Source: Patagioenas fasciata | Taxonomy: Eukaryota; Chordata; Aves; Columbiformes; Columbidae | Length of the DNA: 64,000 nucleotides | Direction: 5' to 3' | Assembly (NCBI RefSeq): GCF_037038585.1 | Contig: NC_092541.1 | Location: forward strand, 5,459,445-5,523,444 | Shown here: piece after piece, positions 20,087-29,585 of the stretch | Numbering within the stretch: position 1 is the stretch's first letter | Layout of the letters: every line of letters begins with the position of its first letter | Notes under the pieces: generated by a model | Databases searched by the model: none | Told to the model about the DNA's origin: nothing | What the model saw: the letters and a program-made list of their open reading frames with translations, nothing else | Position numbers and translations under genes: made by a program

Positions 20087-23059
20087 CTAGGTGAGGTCGC
20101 ACAGGAATGTGTCCAGGCGGGCTTTGAATGTCTCCAGGGAAGGAGACTCCACAACCTCCCTGGGTAGCCTGTTCCAGTGCTCTGTCACCCTCACTGAGAA
20201 GAAGTTCTTTCTCAAATTTAAGTGGAACCTCTTGTGTTCCAGCTTGATCCCATTGCCCCTTGTCCTATCATTGTTTGCCACTGAGAAGAGCCTGACTCCA
20301 TCCTCGTGGCACTCACCCTTTATATATTTATAAACATTAATAAGGTCACCCCTCAGTCTCCTCTTCTCCAAACTAAAGAGCCCCAGCTCCCTCAGCCTTT
20401 CTTCATAAGGGAGATGCTCCACTCCCTTAATCATCTTTGTTGCCCTACGCTGGACCCTCTCCAGCAGTTCCCTGTCCTTCTTGAACTGAGGGGCCCAGAA
20501 CTGGACACAATATTCCAGATGGGGTCTCACCAGGGCGGAGTAGAGGGGAAGGAGGACCTCTCTCGATCTACTGACCACCCCCCTTGTAATACACCCAAGG
20601 ATGCCATTAGCCTTCCTGGTCACAAGGGCACAGTGCTGGCTCATGGTCATCCTGTTGTCCACCAGGACCCCCAGGTCCCTTTCCCCTACACTGCTCTCTA
20701 ATAGGTCATGCCCCAACCTATACTGGAACTTGGGATTGTTCCTGCCCAGATGCAGGACTCTACACTTTCCCTTGTTAAATTCCATCAGGTTATCCCCCGC
20801 CCAACTCTCCAGCCTGTCCAGGTCCCGCTGGATGGCGGCACAGCCTTCTGGCGTGTCAGCCACTCCTCCCAGCTTAGTGTCATCAGCAAACTTGCCAATA
20901 GTACACTCAATTCCCTCGTCTAAATCATTAATGAATATATTGAATAATATTGGCCCCAGTACTGACCCCTGAGGCACTCCACTAGATACTGGCCTCCAAC
21001 TGGACTCCGCACCATTGACCACCACTCTCTGGCTTCTCTCTTTAAGCCAGTTTGCAACCCACCTCACTACTCTATTGTCGAGACCACACCTCCTCAATTT
21101 AGCTGTGAGGATGCTGTGAGGGACTGTGTCAAAGGCTTTACTGAAGTCAAGGTAGACCACATCCACCGCTCTGCCATCATCCATCCACCTTGTTACATTC
21201 TCATAAAAGGCTATGAGGTTGGTCAAGCATGACTTACCCTTGGTAAAGCCATGCTGACTGCCCCTAATGACCCTCTTATCCCTGATGTGCCTTGAGATGG
21301 CACCAAGGATAAGCTGTTCCATTACTTTCCCAGGGACAGAGGTGAGGCTGACCGGTCTATAATTACCCGGGTCCTCCTTCTTGCCCTTTTTAAAGACTGG
21401 AGTGACATTTGCTTTCCTCCAATCCTCGGGCACCTCTCCCGTTTCCCAAGACTTGGCAAAAATGGTGGATAGCGGTCTAGCAATGACTTCAGCCAGCTCC
21501 CTCAGCACCCGCGGATGCATCCCATCTGGACCCATGGATTTATGGACGTCCAGACTACTTAATTGTTCCCTAACCCAGTCCTCATCGACTAAAGCAAACT
21601 CCTCCATTAACCTGGCTTCATCCGGGGTCTCAGGGGTACAGGGTTCCCCAGGACAGCCTCCAGCGGAGTAGACAGAGGCAAAGGCGGCATTCAGCAATTC
21701 TGCCTTCTCTGTGTCTTCTGCCACCAGGGCACCCACCTCATTCATCAGTGGGCCTACATTGCCTCTGGTATTAGTTTTATCTGCTATGTATTTGAAAAAG
21801 TTCTTCTTGCTGTCCTTGACCCCTCTCGCCAGCTGTAATTCTAAGGAGGCCTTGGCTACCCTAGCTGCCTTCCTGCATCCTCTAACAGCAGCCTTATATT
21901 CCTCCCAAGTGGCCAGTCCCTGCTTCCATGACCTGTAAACTCGCCTCTTCTGCTTGAGCATACCCAACAGATCCCTATTCAACCACGCAGGCCTTCTGGC
22001 TCCCTTCCTCGACTTCCTACGTGTGGGGATGCTCTGATCCTGAGCATGGAAGAAGCAATCTCTGAATGCAATCCAGCTCTCTTGGGCCCCTTTTCCTTCA
22101 AGCAGTCTTGCCCATGGGATTTCCCCCAGCAATTGCTTGAAAAGGCCGAAATTAGCCCTGCCAAAGTCCAGGGTTGCAATTCTACTTGCTATTCTGTTCC
22201 TGCCACACGAGATGCTGAACTCCACCATCTCGTGGTCACTGCAACCCAGGCAGCCCTCAACCTTTACTGCTTCGACCAGACCCTCTTTGTTAGTGAGGAT
22301 GAGATCCAGCAGTGTACCTCTCCTGGTCGGCTCCTCCATCATCTGCATGAGGAAGTTATCATCAATGCACTGGAGGAACCTCCTGGACTGTGGCTGGCTG
22401 GCTGAATGGTCCTTCCAGCAAACATCAGGGAAGTTAAAATCACCCACAGCAACCAGGGCCTGTGACTGTGAGGCCACTCTCAGCTGCGCACAGAAGGCCT
22501 CATCAACTTCCTCAGTCTGATCTGGTGGCCTGTAATAGACACCTACAACAGTATCACCCCTGCCAGCCTGTCCCTTGATCCCGACCCATACACTCTCAAC
22601 TCGTTCCTCATCCGCTCCTGGGCAGAATTTAGTACATTGCAGTTGCTCTCTCACATAGAGAGCAACTCCACCACCACGCCTGGCTGGCCTGTCTTTCCTG
22701 AAAAGGGCATAGCCATCCATGACCACTTTCCAGTCATGTGAACTGTCCCACCATGTTTCTGTAATTGCCACCAGATCATAATCTCCCGACCAAACATAGG
22801 ATTCTAATTCCTCCTGCTTATTCCCCATGCTGCGCGCATTGGTGTTCAGGCATTTCAGGGAGCGAACAGAGCACACCAATTTCTCCCTAGGGGCACAGGA
22901 GGCCACCCGGTCCTCATCTGTTTTAGAATGCTGCCCCACTGGGGCAAGCCCAACTACAACCCCATCCCCCTTTGAGCCTAGTTTAAAGCTCTCCAAATGA
23001 GCCCAGCTAATTCCTGCCCCAGCATCCTTTTGCCTCTGCGAGATAAGCCTTTCCTGCAT
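20087..23059 (-). CDS. CR1-A ORF2: endonuclease and reverse transcriptase
   Basis: The 990 residues give the enzyme that nicks target DNA and reverse-transcribes CR1 RNA at the nick. The N-terminal third is an APE-type endonuclease: TNARS near residue 73, ITETWW with E101, VYYRPP at 175-179, GDFNF with D207 and N209, LLDLILT with D252, and SDH at 274-276. The reverse transcriptase spans about 510-790: YLDFSKAFD with D638, [10 protein letters not shown], and FADD with D726 and D727. A CR1-typical C-terminal region follows ([19 protein letters not shown]). All catalytic positions I can judge are present. The first Met used here overlaps ORF1 by 82 nt. Translation could begin later, for example at M79. 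Nuclear activity as a ribonucleoprotein is family knowledge. Confidence 0.95.
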   Translation of the reverse strand: MQERLISQRQKDAGAGISWAHLESFKLGSKGDGVVVGLAPVGQHSKTDEDRVASCAPREKLVCSVRSLKCLNTNARSMGNKQEELESYVWSGDYDLVAITETWWDSSHDWKVVMDGYALFRKDRPARRGGGVALYVREQLQCTKFCPGADEERVESVWVGIKGQAGRGDTVVGVYYRPPDQTEEVDEAFCAQLRVASQSQALVAVGDFNFPDVCWKDHSASQPQSRRFLQCIDDNFLMQMMEEPTRRGTLLDLILTNKEGLVEAVKVEGCLGCSDHEMVEFSISCGRNRIASRIATLDFGRANFGLFKQLLGEIPWARLLEGKGAQESWIAFRDCFFHAQDQSIPTRRKSRKGARRPAWLNRDLLGMLKQKRRVYRSWKQGLATWEEYKAAVRGCRKAARVAKASLELQLARGVKDSKKNFFKYIADKTNTRGNVGPLMNEVGALVAEDTEKAELLNAAFASVYSAGGCPGEPCTPETPDEARLMEEFALVDEDWVREQLSSLDVHKSMGPDGMHPRVLRELAEVIARPLSTIFAKSWETGEVPEDWRKANVTPVFKKGKKEDPGNYRPVSLTSVPGKVMEQLILGAISRHIRDKRVIRGSQHGFTKGKSCLTNLIAFYENVTRWMDDGRAVDVVYLDFSKAFDTVPHSILTAKLRRCGLDNRVVRWVANWLKERSQRVVVNGAESSWRPVSSGVPQGSVLGPILFNIFINDLDEGIECTIGKFADDTKLGGVADTPEGCAAIQRDLDRLESWAGDNLMEFNKGKCRVLHLGRNNPKFQYRLGHDLLESSVGERDLGVLVDNRMTMSQHCALVTRKANGILGCITRGVVSRSREVLLPLYSALVRPHLEYCVQFWAPQFKKDRELLERVQRRATKMIKGVEHLPYEERLRELGLFSLEKRRLRGDLINVYKYIKGECHEDGVRLFSVANNDRTRGNGIKLEHKRFHLNLRKNFFSVRVTEHWNRLPREVVESPSLETFKARLDTFLCDLT

Positions 23060-24192
23060 AACACTGTCCGGACTGGAGTCTTATAAAACCAGCCATTATC
23101 AAAAAAACCAAAGCCCTGCCTGTAGCACCAGTCTTGGAGCCAACCATTCAGAGATTGAATTTTCCCATTCCACCCCACATCGTCACTTGAAGAGGGAAGG
23201 AGTGAAGAGAAGATCACTTGAGCCCCTGAATCTTTCACCATCCTTCCCAAGACCTTGAAGTCATTCTTCATTCCCCTCAGACTACGGGAAGCAACTTCCT
23301 CCCCATCTGTCTGGAAGACCAGCAGCGGGTAGTAGTCTGTCAGGTGCACCAGTCTGGGGAGCTCTCTAGCAATATCCTTGATCCGGGCTCCAGGTAGACT
23401 ACAGACTTCCCTAAGATGAGGGTCAACCCTGCATATTGGGCCCTCTGTTCCTTCCAGAAGGGAATTTCCTATTACAATCACCCTTCTATCTTTCCTATCA
23501 GAGGTAGTCTTCAGTTGTGTAGTCAACCGCCTCTTCCTATGTGATCTTGTAGGCAGGCTTGGCACCACCTCCTCACCTACCTCTTCTTCAAGATCCAGGG
23601 CCTCAAACCTATTACGGAGGGGCACCTGGGGAGGCAAATCAGGCAGGGAGGGGGGCTGCCTGTGATGCCGAACTGGAATAAGCTTCCAACCCTCATCTTC
23701 TTTTAGGTCATTTACCTCTGCCCGACAGCGACAAGGGTGGGGCTGTCTCAGGACCTCCGCCTCCGTCCGGGAGGGCAGGAGGTCCATCTCCTTTTCGGGG
23801 GTACCTCCCTGGGGCCTTTCCGACCGGCACGTAAGGGTGTTACTCCAGCAGTCGATCTCCCTTTCGCACTCCCTGATGGACCTCAGCGTCTCAACCTCCT
23901 CCTTAAGCTTCACAACCATGTCGAGCAGATCTTGCACCTGCTCACACCTCACACAAGTAGAGTGCTGGCCTCCCTCCTCCGGCAGCAGCAGGCTCTGGCA
24001 CTCCTTGCAGCCGGAGACCTGAACAGCCACCGTTTGGGACAGAACTTCAGTCTGCGTTGCCACAGTCTTTTTGAGACATGCTCTCCTTCTGGAGGCGACC
24101 ATGGTCATCAGCGGTCTGGGACGCTGGCAATAAGTCGGTGGGAATGACAAACAACAAGTGCTCTCTGCAACCCGCTGAGCTAGCTGCCACAC
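22978..24192 (-). CDS. CR1-A ORF1: zinc-finger and esterase-like protein
   Basis: The frame has 404 codons from the first Met. The true start may be M29 or M31 ([12 protein letters not shown]), which sits just before the conserved part. C62-x2-C65 and C80-x2-C83 form a zinc-finger-like cluster, followed by a Leu/Glu-rich coiled-coil-like stretch at about 86-115. From about 236 to the end is an SGNH esterase-like domain of the kind described in CR1 ORF1 proteins, with VIVIGNSLL (Ser244). The usual GDS is GNS here, and near the C-terminus the Asp-x-x-His pair I would expect is not evident ([13 protein letters not shown]). Enzyme activity is therefore doubtful, while an RNA-binding role in the CR1 particle remains plausible. 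Confidence 0.88.
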   Translation of the reverse strand: MWQLAQRVAESTCCLSFPPTYCQRPRPLMTMVASRRRACLKKTVATQTEVLSQTVAVQVSGCKECQSLLLPEEGGQHSTCVRCEQVQDLLDMVVKLKEEVETLRSIRECEREIDCWSNTLTCRSERPQGGTPEKEMDLLPSRTEAEVLRQPHPCRCRAEVNDLKEDEGWKLIPVRHHRQPPSLPDLPPQVPLRNRFEALDLEEEVGEEVVPSLPTRSHRKRRLTTQLKTTSDRKDRRVIVIGNSLLEGTEGPICRVDPHLREVCSLPGARIKDIARELPRLVHLTDYYPLLVFQTDGEEVASRSLRGMKNDFKVLGRMVKDSGAQVIFSSLLPSSSDDVGWNGKIQSLNGWLQDWCYRQGFGFFDNGWFYKTPVRTVLCRKGLSRRGKRMLGQELAGLIWRALN

Positions 24193-24290
24193 CCGCTGCG
24201 CTAGCTAGTTGCTCCTCTCTGCACCTGGTGACTAGTCGCTGCCCTCCCAAAGGTTTTTTCAAGGCAAGAGGAGGAGGTGTGGTCGCCGTC

Positions 24291-24723
24291 ACCGTGGGAG
24301 CGCCCCCCGCCACGTCAGCCGCTCTCTCGCAATGGCTACCGGGGCTTCGGGGGGATCGGGACCGCCGGGAGTCACGCTGTCCCTGTACGTTTCCCTCTGG
24401 GCTTTCTAATCTCGGCTAAACCTCGTAGTCGACTGAACCTCGCCGGCTCTGGCTCTCGCTGCACTGGCTCCGATCAGCTGACTCAATGCTAGTCTCGAGT
24501 TTCAGCCGCTTTTAAACCTCCCGCCGCCACCGTGGGAACGCCCCCCGCCACGTCAGCCGCTCTCTCGCAATGGCTACCGGGGCTTCGGAGGGATCGGGAC
24601 CGCCGGGAGTCACGCTGTCCCTGTACGTTTTCCTCTGGGCTTTCTAATCTCGGCTAAACCTCTTAGTCGACTGAACCTCGCCGGCTCTGGCTCTCGCTGC
24701 GCTGGCTCCGATCAGCTGACTCA
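24291..24723 (-). repeat. Tandem promoter-like monomers in CR1-A 5'UTR
   Basis: ACCGTGGGA at 24291 recurs at 24529, a period of 238 bp. The two copies are nearly identical over about 195 bp and are separated by a 40-bp linker that contains TTTAAAAG on the minus strand. The outer copy stops at the element end. CR1-B has a single copy that begins at the same base, near AGTCAGCTGATCGG. Confidence 0.85.
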
Positions 24724-24730
24724 ATGTATC

Positions 24731-26255
24731 TTTGAATCCTAGAAGAGAATGGCCTCATTCTTCTTCCTCCTCATATTTCATTGGTGGAGACCCGATAAAC
24801 CACCACTGTTGTGTCAAAAATGATGGAGACTTTCCTTGCTTTGAAGAAAATCATTTATGTTGCCTGCTTCTGGGTACAGTCATTCTGATGTATTCCAGTC
24901 TTCCTGGCTATCACTTAGTTCATGATTCTCTCACTCATGTCCTTGAATTGTAATGTCACCATACGCAAAACCTCTTTCCTGCAAGCCTTGGTAGCAATGG
25001 CATTGGGATTGTGGTCATGTTCACACCATTGCCACTTCTGCTGACTGGCCCTCCTGCATCAAGAAAGCCACCGCTGGGATCCAAGTCCCCCGACTCAGCC
25101 TTCTCTGATCCTGATCTGACAGCCACCACCACTCTTGTCTATGCATCTAATAGGACCAAAGGGTGGGAGAACTTGATCTCTGAGGAAAGGCTGAAGGAGA
25201 TAGGTCTTTTTCTGCTGGATGAACAGAAGGCTTGGGCAGACCTCCACAACCTATTCTAGTACTTAAATAATATCTACAGAGAGGATGGCAGCTCTCTCAT
25301 TCAAAGGAGCCACATGGAGAAGACAAGTGCCCACGAGTCCAAGGGTCACTGGGAGAGGTTTCAGTTTCACATAAGAAATACCTTTGCTACAGTAAGACCA
25401 ATCCTTCGCTGGAATGACGTCCCAGGGATGTGGTAGAGTTCCTATCACTGCAAGTTTCACGATGTGATTGGACAGGGTGGTAGCTAATCTCATCTTGTCT
25501 CTCTCTGCCATGAAAGTTTGGACCAGGTGATCATTCAAGGTCACTTCCAGTATTCAATATTCTATGATTCCCTGTCCCTCCCAGTGGTACCCTTCAATCG
25601 TTATGTCACAATATGTCATCCACTCTGCTGCATCACTGCCATCACAAAAAAAAAAAAAGAAAATCCTCATTCCAAAAGAGCTTATTGCAATTGAGATTCA
25701 CTTTTTCAGAGAAAATAGGATAGTGCACGGTTATTGCCCTCTTCATTTCCGAGACTTCTTCACTGTAAAAGACATACTCTGCAGGCAGGGAATAGCAAAG
25801 AGGGACACGAACCTTTGATCTTCTTCTCTAGAAGGACAGTCACAATCAAGAGAAATGAGAACCCCCAAAATGTGAGTCAGAAGGTCCATATGAGACTTCC
25901 ATCTAGAGTGGCAGATGCATGTATCCAGAGGACTGTCTTGATTGCCTAGGTCTTCTAGGCAACAGCTCCCATGTGCATGGAGACGCTCCATTCTGGGGTC
26001 CATTGCCTGGGCCCCGGAGCAGAGCAGGTCCATGGCACCATGTGAGGGGCTTGTCTTCCTGGGTTGAGGACCAGGCAATAGGTGCAAGCTACTCCTGGGA
26101 GACATCGGATTTAAACCCTGAGCAAAACTATTCTATGCTATTGTATGATCTGGATGCAGACCAGTGTCTGGAGAGCAACTGGGCCCTGCCAGATGCTGAA
26201 GGACTGCATGAGATTCCTCTGTCTCACTGTCTGTGTCCATGTGTGTTGACCATGC
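24731..26255. other. Tail interval between CR1-A and the gene remnant
   Basis: No gene is seen. It continues the interval interrupted by CR1-A, contains a CR1 fragment at 25150-25570 and an adenine tract near 25648-25659, then sequence (25960-26105) that occurs again at 27080-27200. Confidence 0.6.
25150..25570 (+). mobile_element. CR1 3' fragment
   Basis: It includes GAGGAAAGGCTGAAGGAGAT (ORF2 EERLREL-type motif), GGTTTCAGTTTCACATAAGA and an end at TATTCAATATTCTATGATTC. The ORF2 part is degenerate. The same old insertion is seen at 38320 and 49725. Confidence 0.7.
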
Positions 26256-26370
26256 AGTCAGTGAGTAAAGGGTTCCAGAGTGTGGCAGGAGTGGGGCTGC
26301 AAAACAGGAGTTCCTGGGGACAATCCACAATCTCATCTCTCTCATTCCTTCCCCTCCATTACCTGATCTA
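26256..26370. other. Micro-inversion of tail-interval sequence
   Basis: This segment is the reverse complement of 28236-28344, while the sequence to its left (26106-26255) is in the same orientation as 28082-28235. A block of about 110 bp was therefore flipped, right at the edge of the 3'UTR remnant. Confidence 0.75.
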
Positions 26371-26660
26371 AAGCTACTGGCAAAGTTCTTGGGCAAGAAC
26401 CTCTCAAGACCTTTGAACATGATCCTTGAAAGGAGACAGAGCTTCACGGCATTGCATTCAGAGCTTTGAACTTTTGTTTCTTTCTTCCACTTGTGTCTCT
26501 GTCTTTTTCCTTTGCCAATTCTGTCTCCAAGGCCAGCCTAGCAGTGACCTGTTTCTCTCTCGCCCTTCTGGAGTTTCACCACATCCTTGGGGCTGCCTGT
26601 GGTTCTCCCTCTGAGACACCTCCTTTCCTTCTTGAGACTCATTAAAGTTGTGCTTCATCC
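26369..26660 (+). pseudogene. Feather-keratin 3'UTR remnant without coding exon
   Basis: It begins at TAAAGCTACTGG, matching the stop codon and 3'UTR start of intact genes (TAAAGCTGCTG in gene 7), and continues through GACCTTTGAACATGATCCTT to ATTAAA at 26641-26646. Nothing of exon 2, intron or promoter precedes it. Its left edge touches the micro-inversion. It is the tail of a deleted plus-strand gene. Confidence 0.85.
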
Positions 26661-28526
26661 AAGCCTTGGCCTTCGAGTCCTCTTTTGCTCTTTGGCAACT
26701 CTTCCAGTCTTCTCAGGGAAAAGGTGAATGAAATGGAGGGTGGGACTCCTTGTGGTGGATTTTGTCACTTTGCAACACAGTAAATCAATTCCATGTTTTC
26801 GTAAATAAATTGAGTGGAGTTGGTCGTAAGGGACAGTCAACTTAGCGGGTGTCTCAGCCTTGCTTTGCTCCCTTGAGCAAAGACATAGGCATTTCTTAAC
26901 CAACATTCTCTGCCGTTCCCGTTCACACCTGATGTAATCTCCAGCTACAGTCCACATTAGACCTAATAGGCACTTTGGTCAGTATAAGTAAACAATTAAG
27001 AATGAGGCAATTAAGAAACCAATGCACCCAGGAACTGTCACACATGCAATTATGTGCAATGGGAATCAGCCATCTCATGGCAACAGCTCCCATGTGCATG
27101 GAGATGCTCCATTCTGGGGTCCATTGCCTGGGCTTCGGGGCAGAACAGATCCATGGCACCATGCAAGGGGTTTGTCTTCTTGGGTTGAGGACCAAAACTT
27201 TTCCTTACAGTATAACCACCAACACTGCAGAGCTTGGTGGGGGGAGAGATGTCCTACCATGAAGGCAGGGCCAAGCACTCTGGCGTGCCCATGGGGTTGC
27301 CAGGGGCATGCAGGGTCTCTTGCAGGACAGCTCTCCAACGACCAGGGAATGCACTGCTGGGAAGACCCTGGCATGCAAGCCATCTGCCCAGTCACTCTCT
27401 GTGAAATCATGACAGGATAATAGCCAGAAAATGTGCCTTTCAACACTCAGTGCTGTCGTGGGGTTGCGGTGGACCTTAGGGTCATTAGGTTCACAGGAAG
27501 TGGGGACTCCATTGTGTGGCCGATACAAATCCCAACTCGGGAATTATCTCAGCTAAGTGTAAGGTGCTGCACATAGGAAAACAATCCCAGCACAGGCTGG
27601 GATATAGCTGGCTGGGGAGCAGCTCTGTGGAAAGGGACCTAAGGGTCCTAGTGGACAGGCAACTCAATAGGTGCGAATTATGTCTTGCTGTAGCCAAGAA
27701 GGCCAACAGGATGCCGGGTTCCATTGGCAAGGGCATCACCAGGGGAGACAAAAGAAGTCATTATCACACTCTACTCAGAGCTTGTCAGGCCAAATCTTAA
27801 ATTTGTGTTCAATTTTGGTCACTGGTATGGAACAAATATGTGGACGGACTGGAAATACTCCAGTGACGGCTCACAAAGATGATCAATGCAATAAGAATCT
27901 GCAGCATAAGGAAAGGCTGAGAGAACTGGAGTTGTTCAGCTTGGAGAAGCATAGGGGAGACCTCAGCACTATGTTCCAGGATTATAAGAGTGCCTGGAAT
28001 GAAGATGCAGACTCCCTTTTTTCAAGTAATCACATGGAAAAGACGAGGTGCAATAGGTGCAAGCTACTCCTGGGAGGTATCTGATTGAACCCCTGAGCAA
28101 AATTATTCTATGCTATTGTATGATCTGGATGCAGACCAGTGTCTGGAGAGCAACTGGGCCCTGCCAGATGCTGAAGGACTGCATGAGGTTCCTCTGTCTC
28201 ACTGTCTGTGCCCATGTACATTGACCATGCACACCAGATCAGGTAATGGAGGGGAAGGAATGAGAGAGATGAGAGTGTGGATTGTCCCCAGGACTTGCTG
28301 TTTTGCAGCCCCACTCCTGCCACACTCTGGAACCCTTTACTCACTTAAGGCCATTGCCTGTAGCATTATGCATTAATGTCTTGTTCAGCTCCAAAGAAAA
28401 GACCATAAAACAATCCACTGCAGGGAGTCCAACCCTCCCCTTCCTCCACATTTTCCCTGAGCAGACTGGAACAGTTGCCTCAGAACAAAGGAGGACTCAG
28501 AGGCCCAGACTGGGATGCAGCACAAG
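26661..28526. other. Second copy of the tail interval, before gene 6
   Basis: No gene is seen. It repeats the tail-interval sequence found after gene 5, with a junction at about 27079 where the CATGGCAA block jumps to a segment also present at 25965. A CR1 fragment occupies 27525-28140. Confidence 0.6.
27525..28140 (+). mobile_element. CR1 ORF2 C-terminal and 3'UTR fragment
   Basis: Translated pieces read VERDLRVLVDRQLNRCE and AVAKKANRMPGS, the counterpart of [17 protein letters not shown] and RKANGILG in intact CR1. Stops and frame changes occur and it is 5'-truncated. It ends near TTCTATGCTATTGTATGATC. Confidence 0.82.
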
Positions 28527-28532
28527 TTTAAT
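28527..28532 (-). terminator. Gene 6 poly(A) signal ATTAAA
   Basis: It reads TTTAAT on the plus strand, 301 bp past the stop codon, preceded on the minus strand by CTTGAGTCTC. Confidence 0.8.
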
Positions 28533-28832
28533 GAGACTCAAGAAGGAAAGGAGGTGGCTCAGAGGGAGCACCATGGACAGCCATAAGATTGCAGTGAAAC
28601 TCCTGCGGAGTGTCAGTCTGCCTGCCCGGCAGAGGGAGGGACAAAAACAGGTCCATGCCATGCTGCCCTTGGGAGACAGAATCCGCAAAAGCAAGACAGA
28701 GAGACATGAGTAAGTCAAAGAAGGAAACAAGAGTTCAAAGCTCTGAATGCAGTGCTGTGAAGCTCTCTCTCCTTTAAAGGACCATGTTCCAAGGTCTTGA
28801 GAGGTTCTTGCCCAGGGATATTACCAGCAGCT

Positions 28833-29138
28833 TTAGCAGGGGCGACATCTGCTGCCACAGTAGCGGCTGGTAATGCAGGAGAGGTCAAAGCCCCCAGAGT
28901 TGATGGGCACTCCCTCAGAGCTGAGGATGCTGCCAACAGCAGCAGAGGTGGAGGAGCCCACAACAGTGTTCTGTGGGAAGGAGCTGAGGATGGGGCCAGG
29001 CAGGGTCACAATAACTGAGGAGGGCTGGATGGCGATGGTGGAGCTCTGGCACTGTCTGACACAGGGCTCATTGCAGCTGTTGGCCAGTGGGGTTGGGCCA
29101 CAGGGCTGGCAGGGCACGCACGGGTTGCAGCAGGACAT
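28833..29138 (-). CDS. Feather beta-keratin gene 6, coding exon
   Basis: The frame encodes 101 residues with 12 cysteines. It shares the core variant [11 protein letters not shown] with genes 2 and 3 but keeps [13 protein letters not shown] near the end, so it looks like an unmodified relative of gene 2. Exon 2 starts at 29159 and the intron 29160-29422 is the shortest seen (263 bp). It is tail-to-tail with gene 5 and head-to-head with gene 7, 6.7 kb away, and a gene-less class B promoter lies between them. Its own promoter has ACCTGAGGC where most copies have GCCTGAGGC. Coding features are otherwise intact. Confidence 0.95.
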   Translation of the reverse strand: MSCCNPCVPCQPCGPTPLANSCNEPCVRQCQSSTIAIQPSSVIVTLPGPILSSFPQNTVVGSSTSAAVGSILSSEGVPINSGGFDLSCITSRYCGSRCRPC

Positions 29139-29422
29139 GTCTCTGGGACAGAGGCTCACCTGACAGAGAAGACAGGATGAAACAAAGCATGACGTGTACA
29201 TGAGGCGCAGCACTGCACCCAGAACAAATCCCATCATCAAATCCCAGATCAAATCACCATCATCAAGTCCCAGCATCTCTCTGCAGAAGACCTGCTCTCC
29301 CATTCTCTCTCCCATAGAAAATGTCTCTCACCCCAGGACCAGGATAGACCGCATCAGCTGAGACACACATACAGGAAAGACACTTGATCCAGAAACACGG
29401 CAACAAGAGGCTTCACACTCAC

Positions 29423-29585
29423 CTGACTACCAAGGAGAATGAAGTGAGAGAAGTGGATGAGAGAGCAGGGAGTTGGGTGGACATTTATAGGAGTCCTGTA
29501 CTGCCTCAGGTTCAGGCACCCTTTGTGGAAACAATAATTTTCTGACAAGCTCATGATGAATGTAAAACACATAGGCTAATGGCAT
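29423..29585 (-). promoter_or_regulatory. Gene 6 core promoter and noncoding exon 1
   Basis: TATAAAT on the minus strand lies at 29483-29489 (the variant also used by genes 8 and 10). ACAAAG is present, and the AP-2-like site is altered to ACCTGAGGC. Exon 1 ends at 29423 with GTCAG before GTGAGT. Confidence 0.82.

Larger units (their letters stand above)
20008..24723 (-). mobile_element. Full-length CR1 LINE (CR1-A)
   Basis: This complete-looking chicken-repeat-1 retrotransposon, about 4.7 kb, has a GC-rich 5'UTR, ORF1, overlapping ORF2, and a 3'UTR ending in two ACTGTGAT-type octamers (TATCACAGTATCACAGT on the plus strand). It is flanked by ATGTATC on both sides (20001-20007 and 24724-24730). 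The same site without an insertion is seen at 37872 and 49275. The three bases ATG could also come from the element end, so the target duplication is 4-7 bp. Both ORFs are open. CR1-B is its close relative (ORF2 proteins differ at about 21 of 990 residues). Confidence 0.95.

Noticed and set aside
20087-24192. Treating the 990-codon frame as a host gene or retroviral polymerase
   Set aside because: APE-type endonuclease plus LINE-type reverse transcriptase, an ORF1 with an SGNH-like domain, ACTGTGAT ends and no LTR identify it as CR1.
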